Shown here: positions 11,987 through 23,739 of the stretch, piece by piece
Position numbering within the stretch: position 1 is the first letter of the stretch
Layout: the number at the start of each line of letters is the position of its first letter
Assembly (NCBI GenBank): GCA_017311315.1
Contig: CM029664.1
Coordinates: 46,840,510 to 46,904,509 of the forward strand
Length of the DNA stretch: 64,000 nucleotides
Direction of reading: 5' to 3'
From: Dendrocalamus latiflorus
Taxonomy: Eukaryota > Streptophyta > Magnoliopsida > Poales > Poaceae
Position numbers and translations under genes: made by a program
Notes under the pieces: model-generated
Told to the model about the DNA's origin: nothing
Database searches by the model: none
What the model saw: the letters and a program-made list of their open reading frames with translations, nothing else

Positions 11987-13215
11987 TCCACGCTCTGCAA
12001 CAGCGCTAGTCCGACTGCTACCAGAAGCGCTTGACGTAGACCAAACTGCCGCATCACTCGTTGTGGCGTGTAGTCCTCTATGAAGATGTCGTACATGAGT
12101 TTTCGACGCGTCAGTCAGAAAGCCCGGTCATGCCAGCAGAGTGTGGACATCCTGTCAGGAGCACAGTCCTGCAATGCCGTAGGTGAATATGGCTCCCAGA
12201 GCACGTCATCGGCTGTAAGCCGGTCGAACTGCTCCACAAAGGGTAGATACGCCCGTGTGACCTGGACGTGTGCGAATTGTACCTGCAAGGAAGAGCAGTT
12301 GTTATGTATGACCATCGTTAATATGAAGTGAATAGCTGATTGTCATAATACTTACCCATCGATGACACCAGATAGAACCCATCGTCGACCGGTCGAAATC
12401 TCCCCGGGGTACATCTCTGCCCTGTACGGACTCATGTCCTCTAGCAAAGGTCATTCGAGGCTGAAGCACTCGAACGACCACAGCTGTAGTAGCAGTGGAC
12501 AACCCGCGAGGACCGAGTTCGCCTTGGTCCTCGAACATGCGTCACACAGGCCACGGTAGGTCACAACAAGTGTGGCCGATCCCCATCTGACCTGAGGGGC
12601 CTCGCCGTCCGCGATCGCCCTAGCATGAGTAATGAGGCGTGCGCCGACGGTGTTGCCGTGGCTGGTGGTGAAGAGCACCCAACCAAACAGCCACAGGAAG
12701 TACGCCTCCAAGTGGCGCAAGACCTGGTAATCGTCCACCTCTAGATCCATTCGCTCCACCTGAATGCAAACAAGAAGTTATTAGTACGTAATAGCGCAAA
12801 TAAGAGCTTCCACGACACGATTGATTATAAAGAGCACGTACCCGGATCTGTGTGAGCCACCTCAACGACGGCCCATGTGTTTGACTCGCCAGGAAGATGT
12901 AGTAGTCATCCGCGGCACCCGGCGAAAGGACCCCCTCGAATCTCCCGCAGCAGGTCAGCGCACCACTCGGCCGGGGCCTCTGGTAGGAAGGCAGTGACTC
13001 CCGTGATCGGAAGGCCAAGCAGCAGGGACACATCCTGCAGGGTAGGCATCATCTCCCCGAATGGGAGGTGGAATGTGTGCGTCTCGGGCCGTACCTCTGT
13101 GTTGTGCAATAGCGACCACTTCTCCAATGGTTCTCCCTCGATCCACTGCGAGAAGCACTTGATGTTTCATGAGCTCCTCCTTCTTGGACCAGCTAGGTTA
13201 GGCTCATCGAGTGCT
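11987..13215 (-). pseudogene. Plant mobile domain (PMD, aminotransferase-like) gene, broken
   Basis: The - strand encodes blocks typical of the plant mobile domain: R-P-E-T-H-T-F-H-L-P-F-G-E then L-Q-D-V-S-L-L-L-G-L-P (exon about 13215-12842), L-R-H-L-E-A-Y then W-G-S-A and Y-R-G-L-C-D-A-C (exon 12759-12355), and E-Q-F-D-R-L-T-A-D-D-V-L-W-E-P-Y then P-Q-R-V-M-R-Q-F-G (exon 12282 to about 11987). Two introns have GT...AG borders: 12841-12760 and 12354-12283. Frame changes near 12930 and an in-frame stop near 12115 break the gene. PMD proteins (MAIN/MAIL family and transposon-borne relatives) act in genome silencing in plants. This copy sits downstream of a MULE transposase and is probably element-borne. 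Confidence 0.8.
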
Positions 13216-13419
13216 AGCAAGCATTCCAGTTGTGCCACCCCCAGGCATGACCGGCCCCTTACTCCTCTTGTCGACGTGCTTCCTGCTGTGCTCATCTAAC
13301 AACACTCACAAAGCATCAAATTTTCTCTACTGGTTTTGCATAGTCAGCCTCTTGAATAGCTTCATCAATGGTTATTTGAGGAACTGCTTGAAAAAGTTCA
13401 CCCCTAAGTGACGAATGCA

Positions 13420-14684
13420 CCACCTGTTCCTCATGTTCGGTCAAGAAAAGGGCTCCTTGGGGTCTTCCTGAAATTTTCTTATAGCCTTTACAATCCCGGC
13501 GTGGTGATCATGAATTACGCACACACAAGGACAAGCGCCGACAACTCTAACCTTCTATGTCTGAGAAACCACAACCAGTTTTCATAATGCTCACTTTCCA
13601 TGATGCGATGGCCAGCGACAATATTTGGTTATTACCGTCAACGCCTATGGCCGTTAGGATCTGCCTTTGTATTTGCCTATCAAAAAGGTCCCGTCAACTG
13701 AGATCACCGGCAGCATATTCCTAAATGCCTTGATGCAAGCACCAAATGCTAACAAGACTCTCTGCAACACTGCATATCCTGGTGGACTTGTGGACAGCTT
13801 GTCCTGCATAGCGATATACGTGCCCGGGTTCCTATCCTACAACACCTTAAGCATACAAGGAAGATTGCCGTATGTCACCTCAAAAGACCCAAAACATTTT
13901 TCCAACGCCTTCTGCTTGGCACGCCATGCCTTCACGTAGCTAATCTTCTCGATAACTACCACGATATGCATGGCCTCCATGTCTTTCTTTTCTACTATCT
14001 CTCCATACATCAAATTGGCTATAAAGACGGATGTTATGTTACGATGCCTCGCCAAAACATTGCTGAGAATGCAAGAGTGCGGCTCCACCTTCCATACAAT
14101 CCAGTGAGTCCCATACTTGGGTCTACGTGCATGCACCCTCCAAGAAAAATCGGCATGCTCGCACTTCACGGTGTACTGCTCCCGGCTAGATTTCACGACC
14201 TGAAAAGTCCACTGCATTGAAAGGGCCCACAACTTGATGGCATCCTACATCGCTGCCTTGTCAGTAAACATAGAATACAATCGAACCTCTGTCTCATGAT
14301 ACTCCTACATTGGTTCGTGCTCATCATGTGTGAAAAAACCCTCAGCATTAAACCGATTACATTCCTGCGGGACGGGAGCTTCATCCTCATCCGAACTGTC
14401 CTCGTTGTCGTCCTGTACAGTTTCCTCTTCAGCCATGCCATCTGGTCATCACAGTCCATCTGCTGCACGATGTACTCAATATGCTCCCCTTTATCAGCTT
14501 GTCCTGTTCCCTCTCTATGGCTTGACCTTTGTACCTCTTCCCCATGTACCGCATCGGCTTCATCACGAGCAACTTGATCCTCTTCGCCAACATGCGGCCC
14601 GCCCGAGCTGCTAGCACCTCTCGGAGCAAGGCCGTACGCATGACCTTGCAAAGCTTCTAATGAGCACGATTGTACAAATAGCAC
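13420..14684 (-). pseudogene. MULE (MuDR-like) transposase, degenerate
   Basis: The frame 14232-13837 matches the N-terminal MuDR DNA-binding region: a short zinc-ribbon-like C-x-H pattern, W-R-V-H-A, H-S-C, then F-I-A-N and K-A-W-R-A-K-Q-K-A. After an in-frame stop the DDE core follows: F-R-N-M-L-P-V-I-S-V-D-G-T-F-L-I-G-K-Y-K-G at about 13730-13670 contains the first catalytic aspartate. Broken pieces with H-H-A-G-I-V-K-A-I follow down to about 13420. Several frameshifts and stops make it inactive. It lies upstream of the PMD gene in the same orientation. Confidence 0.8.
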
Positions 14685-14899
14685 ACACTCGTATCCACGA
14701 CGCTAGCACCCTTGCACAAACCCCTTCCACGTAGCAGTGCGCAGCAATGTCCTCAACTCCCATCTGATGTCCGTGGGAGACCGGCTCCAAAGCCCTTGCA
14801 CGACGACGCTGCACACCTCGGGGTCCAACAAAAAACTCCGGGTCAGTCAAAGCATCACATATGAGATTTAAGCATTCTCGCCATTCAAATGTACTAGAG

Positions 14900-15640
14900 T
14901 GGCTTGCGAAAAACTGCTCAAATCCACAACATTCGAACCTTCACGAACAGTTCTAGCACCGTAATAGTGGCTATTGGCATTGCTGATGTTGGCCTGCATA
15001 TATGTTTTAATTTTGCAACATGTCAAATCGCACCGCACAATACCAAAGTACCGACGTACCGCAATTCACATTTCGCTGATTATTCGCATGTCATAACCCA
15101 CTACAATAAACGCGTACTATGAACTTCCTATCGATTTTTTCAATATTTTTCAACATTTCTACATACGAATTAATTAAATTCTAACAAAACTATTTACTGA
15201 ATTTTTTAATACGTCCAAATTTACTGGACGATTAAATTGTACGTTGCGGTGATTGAATTTTCTATAACTACAATTTCGTACGCTTGTAAATTTTGTAATG
15301 ATGCTAATTTTCTAAAACTATATTCCCTAAATTATACACAACTACACGATTCTCCGGCTACTAATTTTCTAAAACTACATTTTAACTAAATTTTGTATAT
15401 CAAATATTTAACTATTTCTATCTATGTCTACAATTTTCTACAAACAATAACAATCATATACAATATTTCTATCTACATCTACACCTACTGTTACATCTTC
15501 CTCTCCTCGTCGTTTCTACAGTGGCTAATTTCCGATAACTACATTATCTAAATTTTCTATACTAAAAATTGAACTACTTATATCTACATCTACAATTTTT
15601 ACTAACACTAATATTCATAAAAAAAATATGCTACAAATAT
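14900..15640. other. AT-rich non-coding interior of element A
   Basis: No coding potential. The AT-rich sequence repeats words such as ATTTTCTAWAACTACA and resembles the non-coding upstream part of a large MULE. Confidence 0.4.
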
Positions 15641-15794
15641 AACATTACAAATAAAAAAAATACCTGGATCTGGTTCTTCCTCTCATCTTCTCCCCTCCTT
15701 CCTCTCCTCTTCTCTTCTCTTCTCTTTTCTTCTTCTCTCGGCCGAGGCAATCCAAATGAAAACAGTATGTGGTGGGGGCGGTGGCTGCCGAGCG

Positions 15795-16015
15795 CGCGGA
15801 TCTTTAAACCCCCCTGTCGCCCGTCCGTTGGGCACTGGAGTTCCAGTCGCCCAACCGTTCGGCGATTGGAGCTTTAGTCGCCTGTCCGTTGCGTGATAGC
15901 AATTATTCGCCCAACGGTTACTATATAGCCTATGTGTCACCCCATGTTGGGCGACTAGAATCTATTTGTGTAAAAAATATTGCCGTAGGTATATTTCTGT
16001 AATTTCGAATAAACA
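15795..16015 (-). repeat. Terminal region of element A with GTCGCC repeats
   Basis: The words GTCGCCC, GGGCGACT and close variants occur many times in both orientations next to an AT-rich end containing TTCGAAATTACAGAAA (- strand). The same arrangement is seen at both ends of 48729-50105. Clustered subterminal motifs of this sort are often transposase binding sites in MULE and CACTA elements; that role is inferred here. Confidence 0.65.
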
Positions 16016-16099
16016 TTGAATATTCGTACAGAAATTTCTCTTGTTCCGCATGATGCGCCGGTCGCTTCGCGAACGGACGATAGCTACCTCTCTCTATTG

Positions 16100-17309
16100 G
16101 AGCAACTCCAGCAGGGCCTCTACTTGAGCCCTCAAACCTCATATTTGAGGGCTGAAGCAAAAATAGAGGTCCAGCAGGGCCCCCTACTAGAGCCCTCAAA
16201 AGTAGGGGGCCCTCAAATCTCCCCCTCAAGCCCTCATTCCTGGGGGGTCTGGAAGGAGCCCCTATTTTTCTGTTTTGACGGTTTTCACTCGCGGGCATCG
16301 ACAGTTCCGCGCCGCCACCCGCCTTCGCCCGGTTCCTCTTCCCCTCCGACGGCCTGCCCCCGCCCAGATCTCGCCACCGCCCGGCAGCCCGCCCCTGCCC
16401 GGCCGCTCGTCTTCCTGCTCCCCGCTCCTCCGTCGACTCTAGGCCGGCGGTGGAGGAGAAAAGAGGCGCCGGTGGCCGAAGGGGTGGGGGAAAGAAGGGA
16501 GGTTTGCGCGAGCATGAGCAAGGAGGTAGAAGCTCACCTGAGCTACCGGGGCGGCCGGAAGGAGGGCGGGTTGAGCCGGCGACGAGCACGGGCAACGGCG
16601 CGGGGAGGCCACCGTGGCGGGGGAGCTCGCGTGGCGGAGGACGCCGGCCGGCGGTGGGGGAGGTTGCAGGGTGCTGGGGTGCGGCTCCCACCGAGCGGAA
16701 TTGGTCCGGGGTCGACCGATGGGGAGGCGGCGGTGGAAACTGCGGCGGCCAGCCGGGAGTGAGGAAGAGTCAGCCGGGGGTTGAAGGTGGGCGAGGGCGT
16801 CGTCGAAGAGGGCGAGGAGGTCGGAGGAGTGGGTGGCCGGCGGGAGGCGTGCGGCGAGGAGGGGAGCGTGGAGAGCGCGGCGGAGAGGGAGGGGCCCGAG
16901 CGGGGAGGGGAGCGTGGAGAGCGCGGAGAGCGTGGCGGAGAGGAGCGTGGAGAGCGCGGCAGAGAGGGAGGGGCCCGAGCGGAGGCGGAGGGCGGGCGAG
17001 GCGAGGCGCGCGGCTGCGGCGGTGCGTGGGAGCGGGTGGGCTGAGAGGAGAGGAGGAGGCGCGGGTGGAGGAGAGGAGGAGGAGGCGCGGTGGACGAGCG
17101 GAGAGCGCACGGGTGGAGGAGAGGAGGGGTAGAGAAATTTGAGAATGACGAGTGGGCTCTACATGTCATTCTCAGTTGGAATGAATTTGAGGGCCCTGAT
17201 TTGAGGACTTCTGCTGGAGTTCAACTCAAAAAATAGGGCCCTCAAAAGTAGGGGGGCCCTCAAATCAAAAGTAGGGGCTCTGATTTGAGGGCTCCTGCTG
17301 GAGTTGCTC
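16100..17309. mobile_element. PIF/Harbinger-like element with GC-rich interior, 1210 bp
   Basis: The ends are GAGCAACTCCAGCAGG and its complement CTGCTGGAGTTGCTC. Subterminal pieces such as AGTAGGGGGCCCTCAAAT recur at both ends. The flanks read TTG (16097-16099) and TTA (17310-17312), consistent with a TTA duplication in which one base changed. The interior (about 16290-17120) is very GC-rich, with long but low-complexity frames, and contains a short tandem repeat of GAGGGAGGGGCCCGAGCGG (about 16880-16985). No transposase is present. The interior could be captured host 5'-gene sequence, but no protein is recognisable. Confidence 0.7.
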
Positions 17310-18003
17310 TTATGTCATAAAAAATACTATATAATATCTTTTAGAAACAGCTGAGATGGCTATTAGAGATACCTTACACGCCATCGGTATCGGTACGAAT
17401 AGTATTTTGAACAGAAAGCCGTACGACATGGGCCTTGGGCTAGTGTTAAGCTCGGCCCAGCTGTCAGATCAGGCCGGGATATCGAAGTTATTAAAAAGTG
17501 TTTGGGCCATACGAAAATTGCATTTTCTTTTGGTGTTGTGCTGGGCTTTCGTGATCCCGAATATTAGGGAATGTGTTAATGCAGAGCAGCACACTGCATA
17601 CCCCAATGGTTGGTACTTGCAAGCAAATGATAGAGAGCTCAGTGAAGATCACTTGCCAGGTATCAAATATTTGCTGTAGTGTCTACTTGTTGTTGCTCTA
17701 AACATTTCATCACCAGAAAGGTCTTGCCTTTCATTTGCAAGATTAGGTCTGCTTGTGAAGGTCTATGTAAGAAATCCATAGTTTTATTGTGATGAATTAT
17801 TGTCATTTTGGAGGAGTGCAAATTTAGAATTTGCAGATTTTTCTAGACAGGTTGCAGAAACGGATGCTTTTAGGAAATTTGAGTCATGGGATGATTTAGT
17901 GACTTAGGTCATTAGTTACAGATTGCATAAGATATGTTATTACTAATGTGGGTCAAGTTGTGAAGAATTTGTACCCGAAAATATTATTTTATCTTTAGAT
18001 GTG
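17310..18003. other. Sequence without recognised gene
   Basis: A + strand frame at 17356-17679 has no domain I recognise. This is the left flank of the gypsy element inserted at 18004; its right flank resumes at 26671. Confidence 0.3.
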
Positions 18004-18245
18004 TGTTGTAGGGGTGGCCCCCACCTAAACCCAGCAGGCCTGTTAAAAGGTTATAGGGCCCAAAATGGGACATATGTAATGGCTTAAATACCCCTGGCAA
18101 GGAGGTACCAATGTAAGGGCACATTTGTAAAAGCACAGCCCATATGAATACATATACCGAGGGAAGACCAAGGGGAGGAGGAGGATTCACTCTCTCCCAA
18201 CTCTCCTCTACCACATCTCTCTCTGTTTGGTCTGTAACCACAACA
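18004..18245 (+). repeat. 5' LTR of the gag-protease gypsy element
   Basis: It starts TGTTGTAGGGGTGG and ends GTAACCACAACA. It is the same length as the 3' copy, and I count about four substitutions between them. Confidence 0.95.
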
Positions 18246-18246
18246 G

Positions 18247-18265
18247 TTGGCGCCGTCCGTGGGAA
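18247..18265 (+). other. Primer binding site, TTGGCGCC type
   Basis: TTGGCGCCGTCCGTGGGAA lies one base after the LTR. The TGGCGCCG core is the priming site common in Tat/Athila-type and related non-chromovirus gypsy elements of grasses. Confidence 0.8.
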
Positions 18266-20082
18266 GGACAGGAGCAAGCCTGAAATCCGAAGAAGGATCG
18301 TACCGAAAAAAGCTTCGTCGACGGCGGTGAGGGGGAAGAAGGCGGCTGGGTCGGAGCGTCGCGTGGGTACCAGGGCTTCGGCATCGACTGTCGCGAGCGC
18401 GGACCCTGCCACCGGCACTGCGACGACCGACCCCGCCACCGGCACTGCGACGACCGACCCCACCACCGGCACTGCGACGACCGACCCCGCCACCGGCACT
18501 GCGACGACCAACCCCGCCACCCTCGTCGCAGCGCTCGCTGGTAGCGCGGACCAGGCGGTTGGAGATAGCCACAACGGAGCGGTCGGCAGCTCGGGAGCTC
18601 GCGAGGCGATCGTCCCCGTGCCGACCCGTCCACCCGGCGTGCCGGCGGCCCCGCCCGCACTAGCGGTGGAAGGCGCCCTACTGGCGGCCCTCAACGCGTT
18701 CCAGCGGGAGCTAGGGGATCTTCGCGGGGCTGTCCGCGACATGCAAGAGGCTCGGAGCCAGCAAGCCGCGCCAGTGGTCGCGCCAGAGCCCGCGCCAAAA
18801 AGGGCAGACAGTCGCGATGCCCCCACATCCAGCCGCGCACCGCTGCGACGCGTCGACCCAGAGTCCCCGCTTTCGGTAGGACTACAGCAAGCGGCATGGG
18901 CCGAAGGCTTCAAATTCCCCAGTGTCATCGAGCCATACAAAGGCGATACGCACCCCCGCGAGTTCGTGCGCGTGTATGAAACCGCAATCGAGGCCACAGG
19001 TGGAGACGACACCACAAAGGCGAAGGGACTCCCCCTCGCGCTGCAAGGAGTGGCGCTTTCCTGGTTTTTTTACCATAGAGCCAAACTCCATCTTCGCGTG
19101 GGAGCAGATCCGTGACCGCCTTCACAACAACTTTCAAGGAAACTATGTTGAGCGGGTCGATGCGGAACAGCTCTTCGCCGTGAAGCAGAAACCATCGGAG
19201 AAGCTCCGCGACTACTTCAAACGCTTCGCGAAGATACGCTGTCAAGTCAAAGACGTTAACGAAACCACCGTTGTCAATACAGCCATACAGGGCCTTCGCC
19301 CGGGCCCGATGGCCGAGTACAACGCACGGAAGCCAATCAAGACAGTGACGAAACTCTTCGACAAAATGGAGGAATACGCCAGGGCGGAAGAAGACGCACG
19401 GCGAAGACAAGGGGACGACTCCGACACCAACTAGGCCAGTGGCTCGGCGAAAACCGAAGATCCGCCGAAGGATATTTCTTCGAAGGGAAAACGCAAGCAG
19501 GAGTCGTCCAAAGACGCGCCCGAGTGCAAGGACGCCCCGCACAAGGAGCCGTCCGATAGGCCCAAGCGCGGCCAGCAGAAGTCGCGGTGAAACCGGTATG
19601 TCCTTGACATCGAAGGCGGCTCCGAAGAAAACGCTTCCGCTGGTCGTGGCGGTCGGGGGCGCCGAGGCCGGGGTCGCGAAGATAAAGGTCGCGGAGATTA
19701 TGACGACCAGCACCATGGGCTATGGTGCGAAGTCCACGGTCGCGGCACACACGACACGCGCGCGTGCACCTCCAAAGCGGCGCTCCGCCAAAGCGTCGCC
19801 AGGGATAGGAACCCGGAGGCACGCCCGCCTATGGTGGCCCACGTCCAGCACCCATACGAAACCCCCATGCACATCCAGGCGCAAGGGACGCAGCCCCATG
19901 AGGGCCCTCTGCGAATTCAGGCCCATGTGCAGCAACCTCGGGAGGGCCTCCTGCAGCTGCAGGCTCCAGAGGCAGCCCACCACAGGGTTATCAATGTCAT
20001 CTCCGGAGGCTCCTCGCTAGAGTTCGCCTCAACACGGCAGCAGAAGGCCTACGTCCGGAGGCTACACCACGTAGCGGCGTAC
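18266..20082 (+). pseudogene. gypsy gag, frameshifted with two in-frame stops
   Basis: The frame is open from within the LTR and has no ATG right after the primer site. A low-complexity Ala/Thr/Asp repeat (about 18400-18510) is followed by a retrotransposon gag domain: F-P-S-V-I-E-P-Y-K-G, then A-L-Q-G-V-A-L-S-W, then P-N-S-I-F-A-W-E-Q-I and Y-F-K-R-F-A-K-I-R. A seven-T run near 19064-19070 shifts the frame by one base. TAG at 19432 and TGA at 19588 follow. A Cys/His knuckle-like piece (W-C-E-V-H-G-R-G-T-H-D-T-R-A-C) lies near 19730. The frame runs directly into the protease once the nested LTR is removed. Confidence 0.85.
18405..18515 (+). repeat. 30-bp tandem repeat within gag
   Basis: Four to five copies of a 30-bp unit containing GCCACCGGCACTGCGACGAC encode a ten-residue Ala/Thr/Asp/Pro repeat. 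The period is a multiple of three, so the frame is kept. Confidence 0.85.
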
Positions 20083-23000
20083 TGTCAGACCCAGATTTTT
20101 CAATCTGAATCTTACTGTGTTTCACTGCACTAATCCCTGGATCAGAAGTTAGTGCACACAGGTACATTGCTGAATCATTTCATACATCGCATAAGCAACC
20201 ATTATGTTACATAAACTGAAATACACCACGTCGGGTGATAGTTTACAAAAGGGGCCGATTAGGCCAATTGTCTTTATTACAAACACGCACAGCGGAATCA
20301 TAGCAAAAGCAAACCCAAATCCACAGGCAAGCGACTGGAAGGTACTGTGTGCATTATATGTCACCAGCTAACTAGTAACATACGTGCACACAACGCCATA
20401 TGTCTACTTGTCTATGTCTGACCAACGAAGACTACGCCTTAGTTTCCTTCGTCATTCTTCTCCTCCGTAGCGGGAGCTTTCTCGTAGGCGTAGTGGTCTT
20501 GCGCTCCTGTTTCTGAATTTTTGCCGCAAAGCGAGCGTGAGCACTCCGACCCCGTGCTCCGCGAGCCAATACACAGAATGCAGTATATAACATGTAGGGC
20601 TAATCAAGGATGGCTTAAGTTTATTTTCTTTTGCGAAGAGTGCTTTTGAATAAAATTATATAAAAATTCCTTAAGACCTAGCATTTTGAACACACGTATA
20701 TGTTGAATGCAGTAATAATAGTGATTCAGATTCCATCCACCATTACATGGCATCTGCACCATATAGCCATTCTTCAGCGTTATAGCCGCTTACATTACCA
20801 CTGGGACGACACCCAGGACAATTCCAAATCAGGGCAGTCCATCGCCCTTGCACTTTTCCATTCCCATTTTTCAATATTTTGTAAACAGAACTATATCTGG
20901 TTAAGTTCCCATGTCTGCCCTTGACCGTGGGCACGTCTATTCGAATAGTTTTGACTCTGCAGAGTTTGTACACTTTCACCACAAGAGACAATCAACTCAT
21001 TGCCCCACACAATTCCTTAGTCATGTGGTTGAGCAGACCATCACAGTGACTTTTCAAAGTACCTCGCCCTTTCCATCATTTCACCCTATGGGTCGTTCCC
21101 ACTTGCGGTGGGTCCCATACGTTGTGCGGGATGTCCTCCTTCTGAACGTCTAGCAGCTGGCTACTCCCCTGCTAGCCTGCCACAGCAGAACTTCACTCCC
21201 TACGAGTGTCCCATTCAAGCCGTCTCACAGACCGACGCTTGCACTACTCCAACACCCACTCCTGGAAGGATGACTTTCAGGGTCCGGCACATCTACTAAG
21301 CCAAGCTATACTTTACAGACTTGTGGTTGTACTGTTTTACACGGGTTGGCATGACAAGATTCAGTCCTTAGTGGTATCTGGGCGGTTCTACCACAAACCA
21401 CACTCTCGTGCACACCTGCACCACACCCCCGAACCATCCGCCCAGATATTTAAGCATGTTGGGGTTTTTGGAGACATAAAATAATCATATCCAACATTTA
21501 TCAGTCATTACCACCATGACTGACCCAACCAAATTTTTCTCATGATTAAAGTGATGTTTGGGCGTTCTCGCGCCCATGATTACCTAAACAATGCTAAGCA
21601 CGGCATATATAAATTATGGACTTACTTTTGGAAAGTTACTATTATAGTTTTGCTAAGGCGACAAGGTTCACATATTCAGGTATTCCAAAGGAGGTGTAAT
21701 AATAGTCAAGCAAGAAATGGACATGTAACTAAAATCTTAAATTAACATGTATTTGCATATAAAATAATAGCATGCAATTTGATAATTTAAACCAAAGTAG
21801 TTTGCAGAAAATGTAGGTTCAACATGATCAAAGTATTGACTCGCCTGGGTTACAGTGGTCGGGTGTTGGATTATCCGGATCTCCTAGTGCTGCTGCCTCG
21901 AATTCTTCCTCCTGAGCTTCGTATGCTATTTAATCGTGCGAAATACCCAAATAAAAGAAAAGCAATCAATCACTCAAAAGATCATCAGAAATTCAAATGA
22001 ACTCTAAAAATTATGATTTTAGTTCCATTGGACAGATCTTGAATTTAGATGAATTTAGAAATTTGTCTCGTTCAATTTGGAGTTAAAATGAAAAAGTTAT
22101 GATCATTCAAAGTTCTCAGTTCAGTTAATTCCAAATATTATCAAATTTCTGACAGTGGGTCCCACATGTCCTAATTTTTTTTATTTCTTTCTTTATTTGT
22201 TTGTTGCCGTGTCTATGGCCAGTGGGGCCCATTTGTCAGTGTGCACAGTCACTGACAAGTGGGACCCTTCTGTCAGTGGCCGACAGTTCCTGTGGCCACT
22301 GACAGGTGGGGCCCTGGACCCACAGACCGGCGGGTGGCGCTGGCAGGGGGGACCCAGAGATCAGCCAGCCCTCAGAAAGGAGGTCACTGACCGGCGGAGC
22401 CCACATGTCAGCCCGGAAAATAAAAGGGAAAAGCTCAACCCGGCGCTGCGGAACCCACGGCTCGAACGCGCGCGGCCGGGGAGCTTGGAGGGGGAAGGAG
22501 AACCAGCGCAGCTAGCCAAGTGAGCGCTCAAGTCTTTCTTACCCTAAGGGGTTAATTAATCCCTTTGAAATAGCTCTGGGAGGGAGCCGAACAGAAGAAG
22601 AAGATGGCGGTGGCGACGGCGGCGAGTGATGGCCGGAGCGGTTCGGGAGTTGCGTGAAATGCAGCCCCCAGGTGATGGCAAAGCTGCTGGTGAGGTCGGC
22701 GGAGACGAAGGGGTACGGTGGAGGGCCGGCAGCGAGAGGTGGCGGCGGTTCGGGGAGGGTTGTCGATGCCGGCGGTGTACAGGCGATGAGGAGCCCAGGC
22801 GAGGCCGGGGATGGCTTCGCGGTGAGCCGAAGGTGGTGCGGTGGCGGTGAATCGAACCCTAATGGCTCGGGTTAGTGGATCGAGTGGTCGCCGGAGTTGG
22901 GGAAGGTGATGTCCCCGTCGGCGATTTTGTGGGTGGAAGTGCAATTACCTTCGCGGAGAAGCTGCGGAGAGTGTGGCGATGCGGATGAGGGTTTCCTCCT

Positions 23001-23739
23001 GGCTTTATAGCTGCGGATGCGCGGTCGATTGCGGCGCAAGACGTGCGCACGCTCGGGACAGCGGCGTGACCGGGGTATGGCGGTGTCAGACGGCGCGTCA
23101 GCGGCGACAGCGGGCGGCGGGAGTGACGTTGCACTGTGCGGGGCTGCGCCCGCACGTCGCCCGTGCTCCCCTCCGGGTTTCCCGGCTTTTGGACCGAACG
23201 AGCGGTGGAGAGGGCTCGTCCGCGCGGGGAAAAAGACAGGGGGGAGAGGAAGAAGACAACGCAGGCGCGGGGTCCACTGGCCAGGGAGACAACGCGCGCG
23301 AGGGGCATGTCCGCTCGTCAGCGGGGTGAGCGCGCGCTAGGCTGGGCTGCGGAGCGCGGGTGCTGGGCCGCGGAGCGCGGACGCGCGCGCACGCAGGCCG
23401 TGCGTGGAGAGAAGGCTGGGCCGGGGTGATGGCCGGCCCGGCTGGGTTATTTTTCTTTTTCTTTTTGTTTTTCCCTTTTTATTTTAAGGTATGTATTGGA
23501 ATATGTACACAAGTATATTTTCAATTCCCAAAAATTTTCATTTGGTGGATCATCTTTTCAGATTCTTATTTCAGATTTTTAATTCTCTCATATTTAAACA
23601 TGTTTATTTCTGCTCCAATTTTTGGAACCCTCATCAAATTTTTCAAGAAAATCCCATAACCTCCAAATTCAAATAAAATTTATTGCAAAGTAAATCCAAA
23701 AGCTTCACAATTCAATTTACATTTTTCCAGGATGTTACA
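20083..23739 (+). mobile_element. Solo LTR of a large chromovirus (Tekay/Del-like), 3657 bp
   Basis: The insert starts TGTCAGACCCAG and ends CCAGGATGTTACA, with exact 5-bp duplications CGTAC at 20078-20082 and 23740-23744. It has no internal domain, no second LTR and no coding region. An AT-rich left part is followed by a GC-rich block (about 22200-23430) and an AT-rich tail. LTRs above 3 kb ending in GTTACA are characteristic of the Tekay/Del chromoviruses of grasses; the family name is inference. A single LTR with intact duplication indicates unequal recombination between the two LTRs of a full element. Confidence 0.88.

Larger units (their letters stand above)
11985..16015 (-). mobile_element. 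PMD-bearing Mutator-like element A, decayed
   Basis: Read on the - strand, this region holds a terminal repeat region (16015-15795), a purine-rich leader, MULE transposase remains (about 14260-13420) and a spliced plant-mobile-domain gene (13215-11987). The right end shares TTTATTCGAAATWACAGAAA and downstream GTCGCC repeats with the ends of the smaller element at 48729-50105, so both belong to one family. The left end is not recognisable and no target duplication could be found. The association of a PMD gene with a MULE is the reason for treating it as one unit. Confidence 0.65.

Noticed and set aside
16430..17170. Long Gly/Arg/Glu-rich and Pro/Ser-rich frames
   Set aside because: Same GC artefact inside the PIF-like element; no conserved motif.
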